Program-made: the position numbers and the translations under genes
Assembly: GCF_051014685.1 (NCBI RefSeq)
Contig: NW_027478710.1
Coordinates: 186,001 to 250,000 of the forward strand
Length of the DNA stretch: 64,000 nt
From: Ptiloglossa arizonensis
Taxonomy: Eukaryota > Arthropoda > Insecta > Hymenoptera > Colletidae
Direction: 5' to 3'
In this document: piece by piece, positions 38,128 through 52,200 of the stretch
How the letters are laid out: each line of letters begins with the position of its first letter
Position numbering within the stretch: position 1 is the stretch's first letter
Notes under the pieces: generated by a model
The model's input: only the letters and a program-made list of their open reading frames with translations
What the model was told of the DNA's origin: nothing
The model's database searches: none

Positions 38128-41100
38128 TGGGAGTTTGAAGTTAAGGGATGGTTGAGCAACCATCAAAATTTTCGCAAGTCTGATTCCCGAAACCAATTAC
38201 TACAGAAGCCTAGGGGAAAAATACACATACCGTTGGAATCAGTCGAGTTTCTGCTTTCAGATGCAACAATATTTCCTGGAGTTCGTCAATTCGTTCGCGA
38301 GATATGGGAGTTTGAAGTTAAGGAATGGTTGAGCAACCATCAAAATTTTCGCAAGTCTGATTCCCGAAACCAATAACTACAAAGGCCTAGGGGAAAAATA
38401 CACACCGTTGTAATCGGGCGAGTTTCTACTTTCAGATGGAACAGCAATTTCTCGAGTTCGTCAATCCGTTCGCGAGATATGGGAGTTTGAAGTTAAGGAA
38501 TGGTTGAGAAACCATCAAAATTTTCTCTGGTCTGATACTCGAAACCAATAACTGGAATGGCATAGCGGAAAACTACACACACCTTTGTAATCGGGCGACT
38601 TTCTAATTTCTGATGCAACAGGAATTTCTCGAGTTCGTCAATTCGTTCGCGAGATATGGGAAGTTGAAGATAAGGAATGGTTAAGAAACCATCAAAATTT
38701 TCGCAAGTCTGATACCCGAAACCAATAACTGGAATGGCCTAGGGGAAAAGTACACATTCCGTTGTAATCGGGCGCGTTTCTACTTTCAGATGGAACAGCA
38801 ATTTCTCGAGTTCGTCAATCCGTTCGCGAGATATGGGAGTTTGAAGTTAAGGAATGGTTGAGAAACCATCAAAATTTTCTCTGGTCTGATACTCGAAACC
38901 AATAACTGGAATGGCCTTGAGGAAAAGTACACACACCGTTGTAATCGGGCGAGTTTCTACTTTCAGATGCAACAGGAATTTCTCGAGATCGTCAATCCGT
39001 TTGCGAGATATGGGAGTTAGAAGTTAAGGAATGGTTGAGAAACCATCAAAATTTTCTCTGGTCTGATACTCGAAACCAATAACTGGAATGGCCTAGAGGA
39101 AAAGTACACACACCATTGTAACCGGGCGAGTTTCTACTTTCAGGTGCAACAGGAATTTCTCGAGTTCGTCAATCCGTTCGCGAGGTATAGGAGTTTGAAG
39201 TTAAGGAACGCTTGAGCGAACATCAAAATTTTCGCAAGTCTGATACTCGAAACCAATAACTACTATGGCCTAGGGGAAAAGTACACACACCATTGTAATC
39301 GGGCGAGTTTCTACTTTCAGATGCAACAGGAATTTCTCGAGTTCGTCAATCCGTTCGCGTGATATGAGAGTTTGAAGTTAAGGAATGGTTAAGAAACCAT
39401 CAAAATTTTCGCACGTCTGATACTCGAAACCAATAATTACAACGGCCTAGGGGAAAAATACACACACCACTGTAATCGGGCGAGTTTCTACTTTCAGATG
39501 CAACAGGAATTTCTCGAGATCGTTAATCTGTTCGCGAGATATGGGAGTTTGAAGTTAAGGAATGGTTGAGAATCCATCAAAATTTTCTCTGGTCTGATAC
39601 TCGAAACCAATAACTGGAATGGCCTAGCGGAAAAGTACACACACCATTGTAATCGGGGGCCTTTGTACTTTCAGATGCAACAGGACCTTCTCGAGCTCGT
39701 CAATCCGTTCGCGAGATATGGGAGTTCGAAGTTAAGGAATGGTTGAGAAACCATCAAAATTTTCGCAAGTCTGATACTCGAAACCAATAACTCCAAAGGC
39801 CTAGGGGAAAAATACACATACCGTTCTAATCGGGCGAGTATCTACTTTCAGATGGAACAGCAATTTCTCGAGTTCGTCAATCCGTTCCGAGATATGGGAG
39901 TTTGAAGTTAAGGAATGGTTGAGAAACCATCAAAATTTTCGCAAGTCTGATTCCCGAAAACAATAACTACAAAGGCCTAGGGGAAGAATACACATACCGT
40001 TGTAATCGTGCGAGTTTCTAATTTCAGATGCAACAGGAATTTCTCGAGTTCGTCACTCCGTTCGCGAGATATGGGAGTTCGAAGTTAAGGAATGGTTGAG
40101 AAACCATCAAAGTTTTCGCAAGTCTGATACTCGAAACCAATAACTACTATGGCCTAGGGGAAAAGTACACACACCTATGTAATCGGGCGAGTTTCTACCT
40201 TCAGATGCAACAGGAATTTCTCGAGTTCGTCAATCCGTTCGCGAGATATGGGAGTTTGAAGGTAACGAATGGTTGAGAAACCATCAAAAATTTCGCTGGT
40301 CTGATACACGAAACCAATAACTGGAATGGCCTAGCGGAAAAGTACACACACCATTGTAATCGGGGGCCTTTGTACTTTCAGATGCAACAGGACCTTCTCG
40401 AGTTCGTCAATCCGTTCGCGAGATATGGGAGTTTGAAGTTAAGGAATGGTTGAGAAACCATCAAAATTTTCGCATGTCTGATACTCGAAACCAATAACTA
40501 CAATGGCCTAGGGGAAAAATACACATACCGTTGTAATCGGGCGAGTTTCTACTTTCAGATGAAACAGGAATTTCTCGAGTTCGTCAATCCTTTCGCGAGA
40601 TATGGGAGTTTGAAGTTAACGAATGGTTGAGAAACCATCAAAAATTTCGCTGGTCTGATACACGAAACCAATAACTGGAATGGCCTAGCGGAAAAGTACA
40701 CACACCATTGTAATCGGGGGCCTTTGTACTTTCAGATGCAACAGGACCTTCTCGAGTTCGTCAATCCGTTCGCGAGATATGGGAGTTTGAAGTTAACGAA
40801 TGGTTGAGAAACCATCAAAAATTTCGCCCGTCTGATACTCGAAACCAATAACTGGAATGGCCTAGGGGAAAAGTACACACCATTGTAATGTGGCTGGTTT
40901 CTACTTTCAGATGCAACAGGAATTTCTCGAGTTCGTCAATCCGTTCGCGAGATATGGGAGTTTGAAATTAAGGAATGGTTGAGAAACCATCAAAATTTTC
41001 GCAAGTCTGATACTCGAAACCAATAACTCCAAAGGCCTAGGGGAAAAATACACATACCGTTCTAATCGGGCGAGTATCTACTTTCAGATGGAACAGCAAT

Positions 41101-42952
41101 TTCTCGAGTTCGTCAATCCGTTCCGAGATATGGGAGTTTGAAGTTAAGGAATGGTTGAGAAACCATCAAAATTTTCGCAAGTCTGATACTCGAAACCAAT
41201 AACTACAATGGCCTAGGGGAAAAATACACATACCGTTGTAATCGGGCGAGTTTCTACTTTTAGATGAAACAGGAATTTCTCGAGTTCGTCAATCCTTTCG
41301 CGAGATATGGGAGTTTGAAGTTAACGAATGGTTGAGAAACCATCAATAATTTCGCTGGTCTGATACTCGAAACCAATAACTGGAATGGCCTAGGGGAAAA
41401 GTTCACACACCATTGAAATGGGGCGTGTTTCTACGATCAGATGCAACAGGAATTTCTCGAGTTCGTCAATCCGTTCGCGAGATATGGGAGTTTGAAATTA
41501 AGGAATGGTAGAGAAACCATCAAAATTTTCGCAAGTCTGATACTCGAAACCAATAACTACAAACGCCTAGGGGAAAAATACACATACCGTTCTAATCGGG
41601 CGAGTATCTACTTTCAGATGGAACAGCAATTTCTCGAGTTCGTCAATCCGTTCCGAGATATGGGAGTTTGAAGTTAAGGAATGGTTGAGAAACCATCAAT
41701 AATTTCGCTGGTCTGATACTCGAAACCAATAACTGGAATGGCCTAGGGGAAAAGTTCACACACCATTGTAATGGGGCGAGTTTCTACGTTCAGATGCAAC
41801 AGGAATTTCTCGAGTTCGTCACTCCGTTCGCGAGATATGGGAGTTCGAAGTTAAGGAATGGTTTAGAAACCATCAAAATTTTCGCAAGTCTGATACGCGA
41901 AACCAATAACTACTATGGCCTAGGGGAAAAGTACACACACCTATGTAATCGGGCGAGTTTCTACCTTCAGATGCAACAGGAATTTCTCGAGTTCGTCAAT
42001 CCGGTCGCGAGATATGGGAGTTAGAAGTTAAGGAATGGTTGAGAAACCATCAAAATTTTCGCAAGTCTGGTACTCGAAACCAATAACTACTATGGCCTAG
42101 GGGAAAAGCACAAACACCATTGTAATCGGGCGAGATTCTACTTTCAGATGCAACAGGAATTTCTCGAGTTCGTCAATCCGTTCGCGAGATATGGGAGTTG
42201 GAATTTAAGGAATGGTTGAGAAACCATCAAAACTTTCGCAAGTCTGATACTCGAAAACAATAACTACTATGGCCTATGGCAAAAATACACATACCGCTGT
42301 AATCGGGCGAGTTTCTACCTTCAGATGCAACAGGAATTTCTCGAGTTCGTCAATCTGTTCGCGAGATATGGGAGTTTGAAGTTAAGGAATGGTTGAGAAA
42401 CCATCAAAATTTTCGCTGGTCTGATACTCGAAACCAATAACTACTATGGCCTAGGGGAAAAGCACAAACACCATTGTAATCGGGGGAGATTCTACTTTCA
42501 GATGCAACAGGAATTTCTCGAGTTCGTCAATCCGTTCGCGAGATATGGGAGTTAGAAGTTAAGGAATGGCTGAGAAACCATCAAAATATTCGCAAGTCTG
42601 ATTCCCGAAACCAATAACTACAAAGGCCTAGAGGAAAAATACACATGCCGTTGTAATCGTGCGGGTTTCTACTTTCAGATGCAACACGAATTTCTCGAGT
42701 TCGTCAATCCGTTCGCGAGATATGTGAGTTCGAAGTTAACGAATGGCTGAGAAACCATCAAAATTTTCTCTGGTCTGATACTCGAAACCAATAACTGGAA
42801 TGGCCTAGCGGAAAAGTACACACACCAATGTAATCGGGCGCCTTTGTACTTTCAGATGCAACAGGACCTTCTCGAGTTCGTTAATCCGTTCGCGAGATAT
42901 GGGAGTTAGAAGTTAAGGAATGGTTGAGAAACCATCAAAATTTTCGCAAGTC
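38128..42952. repeat. Block D2: second copy of the 5.3-kb unit
   Basis: Second copy of 32827-37650. The match is continuous except for one monomer-sized tract at about 40246-40423, where D2 carries a different monomer type from D1 without changing length. The block ends near 42953, where D2 reads GATTCCCGAAAAC and D1 reads GATACTCGAAACC. Confidence 0.85.
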
Positions 42953-45349
42953 TGATTCCCGAAAACAATAACTACAAAGGCCTAGGGGAAAAATACACAC
43001 ACAGTTGTAATCGGGCGAGTTTCTACTTTCTGATGTAACAGCAATTTCTCGAGTTCGTCAATCCGTTCGCGAGATATGGGAGTTTGAAATTAAGGAATGG
43101 TTTAGAAACCATCAAAATTTTCGCAAGTCTGATACTCGAAACCAATAACTACTATGGCCTATGGCAAAAATACACATACCGCTGTAATCGGGCGAGATTC
43201 TGCTTTCAGATGCAACAAGAATTTCCCAAGTTCGTCAATTCGCTCGCGAGATATGGGAGTTTGAAGTTAAGGAATGGTTGAGCAACCATCAAAATGTTCA
43301 CAAGTCTGATTCCCGAAACCAATAACTACAAAGGCCTAGGGGAAAAATACACACACAGTTGTAATCGGGCGAGTTTCTACTTTCTGATGTAACAGCAATT
43401 TCTCGAGTTCGTCAATCCGTTCGCGAGATATGGGAGTTTGAAGTTAAGGAATGGTTGAGAAACCATCAAAATTTTCGCTGGTCTGATACTCGAAACCAAT
43501 AACTGGAATGGCCTACGGGAAAAGTACACACACCATTGTAATCGGGCGAGTTTCTACATTCAGATGCAACAGGAATTTCTCGAGATCGTCAATCCGTTCG
43601 CGAGATATGGGAGTTAGAAGTTAAGGAATGGTTGAGAAACAATCAAAATATTCGCAAGACTGATTTCCGAAACCAATAACTACAAAGGCCTAGAGGAAAA
43701 AAACACATACCGTTGTAATCGGGCGAGTTTCTGCTTTCAGATGCAACAAGAATTTCTCGAGTTCGTCAATTCGTTCGCGAGATATGGGAGTTTGAAATTA
43801 AGGAATGGTTGAGCAACCATCAAAATTCTCGCAAGTCTGATACCCGAAACCAATAACTACAAAGGCCTAGGGGAAAAATACACACACCGTTGTAATCGGG
43901 CGAGTTTCTACTTTCAGATGGAACAGCAATTTCTCGAGTTCGTCAATCCGTTCGCGATATATGGGAGTTCGAAGTTAAGGAATGGTTGAGAAACCATCAA
44001 AAATTTCGCTGGTCTGATACTCGAAAACAAAAAATGGAATGGCCTAGGGCAAAAATACACATACCGTTGTAATCGGGCGAGTTTCTGCTTTCAGATGCAA
44101 CAAGAATTTCTCGAGTTCGTCAATTCGTTCGCGAGATATGGGAGTTTGAAATTAAGAAATGGTTGAGCAACCATCAAAATTTTCGCAAGTCTGATTCCCG
44201 AAAATAATAACTACAAAGGCCTAGGGGAAAAATACACATACCGTTGTAATCGGGCGAGTTTCTACTTTCAGATGCAATAGGAATTTCTCGAGTTCGTCAA
44301 TCCGTTCGCGAGATATGGGAGTTTGACGTTAAGGAATGGATGAGAAAACATCAAAATTTTCGCTGATCTGATACTCGAAACCAATAACTGGAATGGCCTA
44401 GGAGAAAAGTACACACAACATTGTAATGGGGCGAGTTTCTACTTTCAGATGCAACCGGAATTTCTCGAGTTCGTCAATCTGTTCGCGAGATATGGGAGTT
44501 TGAAGTTAAGGAATGGTTGATAAACCATCAAAATTTTCGCTGGTCTGATACTCGAAACCAATAACTGGAATGGCCTAGGGAAAAGTACACACAACAGTGT
44601 AATCGGGCGAGTTTCTACTTTCAGATGCAACAGGAATTTCTCGAGATCGTCAATCCGTTCGCGAGATATGGGAGTTAGAAGTTAAGGAATGGTTGAGAAA
44701 CCATCAAAATATTCGCAAGTCTGATTCCCGAAACCAATAACTACAATGGCCTAGGGGAAAAGTACACACACCATTGTTACCGGGCGAGTTTCTACTTTCA
44801 GATGCAACAGGAATTTCTCGAGTTCGTCAATCCGTTCGCGAGATATGGGAGTTTGAAGTTAAGGAACGCTTGAGCAACCATCAAAATTTTCGCAAGTCTG
44901 ATACTCGAAACCAATAAATACTATGGCCTAGGGGAAAAGTACACACACCATTGTAATCGGGCGAGTTTCTACTTTCAGATGCAACAGCAATTTCTCGAGT
45001 TCGTCAATCTGTTCGCGAGATATGGGAGTTTGAAGTTAAGGAATGGTTGAGAAACCATCAAAATTTTCGCTGGTCTGATACTCGAAACCAATAACTGGAA
45101 TGGCCTACGGGAAAAGTACACACACCATTGTAATCGGGCGAGTTTCTACTTTCAGATGCAACAGGAATTTCTCGAGATCGTCAATCCGTTAGCGAGATAT
45201 GGGAGTTAGAAGTTAAGGAATGGTTGAGAAACAATCAAAATATTCGCAAGTGTGATTTCCGAAACCAATAACTACAAAGGCCTAGAGCAAAAATACACAT
45301 GCCGTTGTAATCGTGCGGGTTTCTACTTTCAGATGCAACACAAATTTCT
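42953..45349. repeat. Mixed stretch with dimer and 8-monomer repeats
   Basis: About 13 monomers. A 2-monomer repeat carries TTTCTGATGTAACAGC (markers ACACACAGTT at 42997 and 43351, 354 bp apart). The ACACAACAGTGTAATC monomer at about 44589 recurs near 46005, 1416 bp (8 monomers) away. Nothing other than satellite is seen. Confidence 0.75.
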
Positions 45350-48300
45350 CGAGTTCGTCAATCCGTTCGCGAGATATGTGAGTTCGAAGTTAAGGAATGG
45401 CTGAGAAACCATCAAAATTTTCTCTGGTCTGATACTCGAAACCAATAACTGGAATGGCCTAGCGGAAAAGTACACACACCAATGTAATCGGGCGCCTTTG
45501 TACTTTCAGATGCAACAGGACATTCTCGAGTTCGTCAATCCGTTCGCGAGATATGGGAGTTAGATGTTAAGGAATGGTTGAGAAACCATCAAAATTTTCG
45601 CAAGCCTGAATCCCGAAAACAATAACTACAAAGGCCTAGGGGAAGAATACACATACCTCTGTAATCGTGCGAGTTTCTAATTTCAGATGCAACAGGAATT
45701 TCTCGAGTTCGTCAATCCGTTCGCGAGATATGGGAGTTTGAAGTTAAGGAACGCTTGAGCAACCATCAAAATTTTCGCAAGTCTGATACTCGGAACCAAT
45801 AACTACTATGGCCTAGGGGAAAAGTACACACACCATTGTAATCGGGCGAGTTTCTACTTTCAGATGCAACGGGAATTTCTCGAGTTCGTCAATCTGTTCG
45901 CGAGATATGGGAGTTTGAAGTTAAGGAATGGTTGATAAACCATCAAAATTTTCGCTGGTCTGATACTCGAAACCAATAACTGGAATGGCCTAGGGGAAAA
46001 GTACACACAACAGTGTAATCGGGCGAGTTTCTACATTCAGATGCAACAGGAATTTCTCGAGATCGTCAATCCGTTCGCGAGATATGGGAGTTAGAAGTTA
46101 AGGAATGGTTGAGAAACCATCAAAATATTCGCAAGTCTGATTCCCGAAACCAATAACTACAATGGCCTAGGGGAAAAGTACACACACCATTGTTACCGGG
46201 CGAGCTTCTACTTTCAGATGCAACAGGAATTTCTCGAGTTCGTCAATCCGTTCGCGAGATATGGGAGTTTGAAGTTAATGAACGCTTGAGCAACCATCAA
46301 AATTTTCGCAAGTCTGATACTCGAAACCAATAACTACTATGGCCTAGGGGAAAAGTACACACACCATTGTAATCGGGCGAGTTTCTACTTTCAGATGCAA
46401 CAGCAATTTCTCGAATTCGTCAATCTGTTCGCGAGATATGGGAGTTTGAAGTTAAGGAATGGTTGAGAAACCATCAAAATTTTCGCTGGTCTGATACTCG
46501 AAACCAATAACTGGAATGGCCAACGGGAAAAGTACACACACCATTGTAATCGGGCGAGTTTCTACTTTCAGATGCAACAGGAATTTCTCGAGATCGTCAA
46601 TCCGTTCGCGAGATATGGGAGTTAGAAGTTAAGGAATGGTTGAGAAACCATCAAAATTTTCGCAAGTCTGATTCCCGAAAACAATAACTACAAAGGCCTA
46701 GGGGAAGAATACACATACCTTTGTAATCGTGCGAGTTTCTAATTTCAGATGCAACAGGAATTTCTCGAGTTCGTCAATCCGTTCGCGAGAAATGGGAGTT
46801 CGAAGTTAAGGAATGGGTGAGAAACCATCAAAATTTTCGCAAGTCTGATACTCGAAACCAAAAACTACTATGGCCTAGGGGAAAAGTACACACACCACTG
46901 TAATCGGGCGAGTTTCTACCTCCAGATGCAACAGGAATTTCTCGAGTTCGTCTATCCGTTCGCGAGATATGGGAGTTTGAAGTTAAGGAACGCTTGAGCA
47001 AACATCCAAATTTTCGCAGGTCTGATACTCGAAACCAATAACTACTATGGGCTAGGGCAAAAATACACATACCGCTGTAATCGGGCGAGTTTCTGCTTTC
47101 AGATGCAACAAGAATTTCTCGAGTTCGTCAATTCTTTCGCGAGATATGGGAGTTTGAAGTTAAGGAATGGTTGAGCAACCATCAAAATTTTCGCAAGTCT
47201 GATTCCCGAAACCAATAACTACAAAGGCCCAGGGGAAAAATACACACACAGTTGTAATCGGGCGAGTTTCAACTTTCTGATGGAACAGCAATTTCTCGAG
47301 TTCGTCAATCCGTTCGCGAGATATGTGAGTTCGAAGTTAAGGAATGGCTGAGAAACCATCAAAATTTTCTCTGGTCTGATACTCGAAACCAATAACTGGA
47401 ATGGCCTAGCGGAAAAGTACACACACCAATGTAATCGGGCGCCTTTGTACTTTCAGATGCAACAGGACCTTCTCGAGTTCGTCAATCCGTTCGCGAGATA
47501 TGGGAGTTAGATGTTAAGGAATGGTTGAGAAACCATCAAAATTTTCGCAAGCCTGAATCCCGAAAACAATAACTACAAAGGCCTAGGGGAAGAATACACA
47601 TACCTCTGTAATCGTGCGAGTTTCTAATTTCAGATGCAACAGGAATTTCTCGAGTTCGTCAATCCGTTCGCGAGATATGGGAGTTTGAAGTTAAGGAACG
47701 CTTGAGCAACCATCAAAATTTTCGCAAGTCTGATACTCGGAACCAATAACTACTATGGCCTAGGGGAAAAGTACACACACCATTGTAATCGGGCGAGTTT
47801 CTACTTTCAGATGCAACGGGAATTTCTCGAGTTCGTCAATCTGTTCGCGAGATATGGGAGTTTGAAGTTAAGGAATGGTTGATAAACCATCAAAATTTTC
47901 GCTGGTCTGATACTCGAAACCAATAACTGGAATGGCCTAGGGGAAAAGTACACACAACAGTGTAATCGGGCGAGTTTCTACATTCAGATGCAACAGGAAT
48001 TTCTCGAGATCGTCAATCCGTTCGCGAGATATGGGAGTTAGAAGTTAAGGAATGGTTGAGAAACCATCAAAATATTCGCAAGTCTGATTCCCGAAACCAA
48101 TAACTACAATGGCCTAGGGGAAAAGTACACACACCATTGTTACCGGGCGAGCTTCTACTTTCAGATGCAACAGGAATTTCTCGAGTTCGTCAATCCGTTC
48201 GCGAGATATGGGAGTTTGAAGTTAATGAACGCTTGAGCAACCATCAAAATTTTCGCAAGTCTGATACTCGAAACCAATAACTACTATGGCCTAGGGGAAA

Positions 48301-49243
48301 AGTACACACACCATTGTAATCGGGCGAGTTTCTACTTTCAGATGCAACAGCAATTTCTCGAATTCGTCAATCTGTTCGCGAGATATGGGAGTTTGAAGTT
48401 AAGGAATGGTTGAGAAACCATCAAAATTTTCGCTGGTCTGATACTCGAAACCAATAACTGGAATGGCCTACGGGAAAAGTACACACACCATTGTAATCGG
48501 GCGAGTTTCTACTTTCAGATGCAACAGGAATTTCTCGAGATCGTCAATCCGTTCGCGAGATATGGGAGTTAGAAGTTAAGGAATGGTTGAGAAACCATCA
48601 AAATTTTCGCAAGTCTGATTCCCGAAAACAATAACTACAAAGGCCTAGGGGAAGAATACACATACCTTTGTAATCGTGCGAGTTTCTAATTTCAGATGCA
48701 ACAGGAATTTCTCGAGTTCGTCAATCCGTTCGCGAGAAATGGGAGTTCGAAGTTAAGGAATGGGTGAGAAACCATCAAAATTTTCGCAAGTCTGATACTC
48801 GAAACCAAAAACTACTATGGCCTAGGGGAAAAGTACACACACCACTGTAATCGGGCGAGTTTCTACCTCCAGATGCAACAGGAATTTCTCGAGTTCGTCT
48901 ATCCGTTCGCGAGATATGGGAGTTTGAAGTTAAGGAACGCTTGAGCAAACATCCAAATTTTCGCAGGTCTGATACTCGAAACCAATAACTACTATGGGCT
49001 AGGGCAAAAATACACATACCGCTGTAATCGGGCGAGTTTCTGCTTTCAGATGCAACAAGAATTTCTCGAGTTCGTCAATTCTTTCGCGAGATATGGGAGT
49101 TTGAAGTTAAGGAATGGTTGAGCAACCATCAAAATTTTCGCAAGTCTGATTCCCGAAACCAATAACTACAAAGGCCCAGGGGAAAAATACACACACAGTT
49201 GTAATCGGGCGAGTTTCAACTTTCTGATGGAACAGCAATTTCT
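45350..49243. repeat. E1/E2: 11-monomer tandem duplication
   Basis: About 45350-47296 repeats as about 47297-49243 at an offset of exactly 1947 bp. Shared markers are GATATGTGAGTTCG (45373 and 47320), ACACAACAGTG (46007 and 47954 for the ACAACAG core) and the CTACCTCCAGATGC variant. The two copies look almost identical. One visible difference is GGCCAACGGG in E1 (near 46518) against GGCCTACGGG in E2 (near 48465). The length equals the 11-monomer unit in block A but the monomers are different. Confidence 0.85.
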
Positions 49244-52200
49244 CGAGTTCGTCAATCCGTTCGCGAGATATGGGAGTTTGAAGTTAAGGAATGGTTGAGC
49301 AACCATCAAAATTTTCGCAAGTCTGATTCCCGAATCCAATAACTACAAGGCCTAGGGGGAAAATACACATACCGTTGTAATCGGGCGAGTTTCTGCTTTC
49401 AGATGCAACAAGAATTTCTCGAACTCGTCAATTCGTTCGCGAGATATGGGAGATTTAAGTTAAGGAATGGTTGAGAAACCATCAAAATTTTCGCATGTCT
49501 GATTCCCGAAACCAATAACTAAAAATGCCTAGGGGAAAAATACACATGCCGTTGTAATCGTGCGGGATTCTACTTTCAGATGCAACACGAATTTCTCGAG
49601 TTCGTCAATCCGTTCGCGAGATATGGGAATTCGAAGTTAAGGAATGGTTGAGAAACCATCAAAATTTTCGCAAGTCTGATACTCGAAACCAATAACTACA
49701 AAGGCCTAGGGGAAAAATACACATACCATTGTCATCGGGCGAGTTTCTGCTTTCAGATGCAATAGGAATTTCTCGTGTTCGTCAATCCGTTCGCGAGATA
49801 TGGGAGTTTGAAGTTAAGGAATCGTTGAGAAACCATCAAAATTTTCGCAATTCTGATACTCGAAACCAATAACTACAAAGGCATAGGGGAAAAATACACA
49901 TACAGTTGTAATCGGGCGAGTTTCTAATTTCAGATGCAACAGGAATTTCTCGAGTTCGTCAATCCGTTCGCGAGATATGGGAGTTCGAAGTTAAGGGATG
50001 GTTAAGACACCATCAAAATTTTCGCATGTCTGATACTCGAAACCAATAACTACAATGGCCTAGGGGAGAAATACACATACCGTTGTAATCGGGCGAGTTT
50101 CTACTTTCAGATGCAACAGGAATTTCTCGAGTTCGTCAATCCATTCGCGAGATATGGGAGTTCGAAGTTAAGGAATGGGTGAGAAACCATCAAAATTTTC
50201 GCAAGTCTGATACTCGAAACCAATAACTACTATGGCCTAGGGGAAAAATACACACACCATTGTAATCGGGCGAGTTTCTGCTTTCAGATGCAACAGGAAT
50301 TTCTCGAGTTCGTCAAATCGTTCGCGAAATATGGGAAGTTGAAGATAAGGAATTGTTAAGAAACCATCAAAATTTTCGCAAGTCTGATACCCGAAACCAA
50401 TAACTGGAATTGCCTAGGGGAAAAGTACACATTCCGTTGAAATCGGGCGAGTTTCTGCTTAAAGATGCAATAGGAATTTCTCGTGTTCGTCAATCCGTTC
50501 GCGAGATATGGGAGTTTGAAGTTAAGGAATGGTTGAGAAACCATCAAAATTTTCGCAATTCTGATACTCGAAACCAATAACTACAAAGGCATAGGGGAAA
50601 ATACACATACAGTTGTAATCGGGCGAGTTTCTAATTTCAGATGCAACAGGAATTTCTCGAGTTCGTCAATCCGTTCGCGAGATATGGGAGTTCGAAGTTA
50701 AGGGATGGTTAAGAAACCATCAAAATTTTCGCATGTCTGATACTCGAAACCAATAACTACAAAGGCATAGGGGAAAAATAAACATACCGCTGTAATCGGG
50801 CGAGTTTCTACTTTCAGATGCAACACGAATTCCTCGAGTTCGTCGATCCGTTCGCGAGATATGGGAGTTTGAAGTTAAGGAACGCTTGAGCAACCATCAA
50901 AATTTTCGCAAGTCTGATACTCGAAACCAATATCTACAAAGGCCTAGGGGAAAAGTACACACACCATTGTAATCGGGCGAGTTTCTACATTCAGATGCAA
51001 CAGGAATTTCTCGAGATCGTCAATCCGTTCGCGAGATATGGGAGTTTGAAGTTAAGGAACGCTTGAGCAACCATCAAAATTTTCGCAAGTCTGATACTCG
51101 AAACCAATAACTACAAAGGCCTAGGGGAAAAGTACACACACCATTGTAATCGGGCGAGTTTCTACATTCAGATGCAACAGGAATTTCTCGAGATCGTCAA
51201 ACCGTTCGCGAGATATGGGAGTTAGAAGTTAAGGAATGGTTGAGAAACAATCAATATATTCGCAAGACTGATTTCCGAAACCAATAACTACAAAGGCCTA
51301 GAGGAAAAATACACATACCGTTGTAATCGGGCGAGTTTCTGCTTTCAGATGCAACAAGAATTTCTCGAGTTCGTCAATTCGTTCGCGAGATATGGGAGTT
51401 TGAAGTTAAGGAATGGTTGAGCAACCATCAAAATTCTCGCAAGTTTGATACCCGAAACCAATAACTACAAAGGCCTAGGGGAAAAATACACACACCGTTG
51501 TAATCGGGCGAGTTTCTACTTTCAGATGGAACAGCAATTTCTCGAGTTCGTCAATCCGTTCGCGATATATGGGAGTTTGAAGTTAAGGAATGGTTGAGAA
51601 TCCATCAAAATTTTCTCTGGTCTGATACTCGAAACCAATAACTGGAATGGCCTAGCGGAAAAGTACACACACCATTGTAATCGGGCGACTTTCTACTTTC
51701 AGATGCAACAGGAATTTCTCGAGTTCGTCAATCCGTTCGCGAGATACGGGAGTTAGAAGATAAGGAATGGTTGAGAAACCATCAAAATCTTCGCAAGTCT
51801 GATTCCCGAAACCAATAACTACAAAGACCTAGGGGAAAAATACACATACCGTTGTAATCGTGCGAGTTTCTAATTTCAGATGCAACAGGAATTTCTCGAG
51901 TTCGTCAATCCGTTCGCGAGATATGGGAGTTCGAAGTTAAGGAATGGTTGAGAAACCATCAAAAATTTCGCTGGTCTGATACTCGAAAACAAAAAATGGA
52001 ATGGCCTAGGGCAAAAATACACATACCGTTGTAATCGGGCGAGTTTCTGCTTTCAGATGCAACAAGAATTTCTCGAGTTCGTCAATTCGTTCGCGAGATA
52101 TGGGAGTTTGACGTTAAGGAATGGATGAGAAAACATCAAAATTTTCGCAAGTCTGATTCCCGAATCCAATAACTACAAGGCCTAGGGGAAAAATACACAT

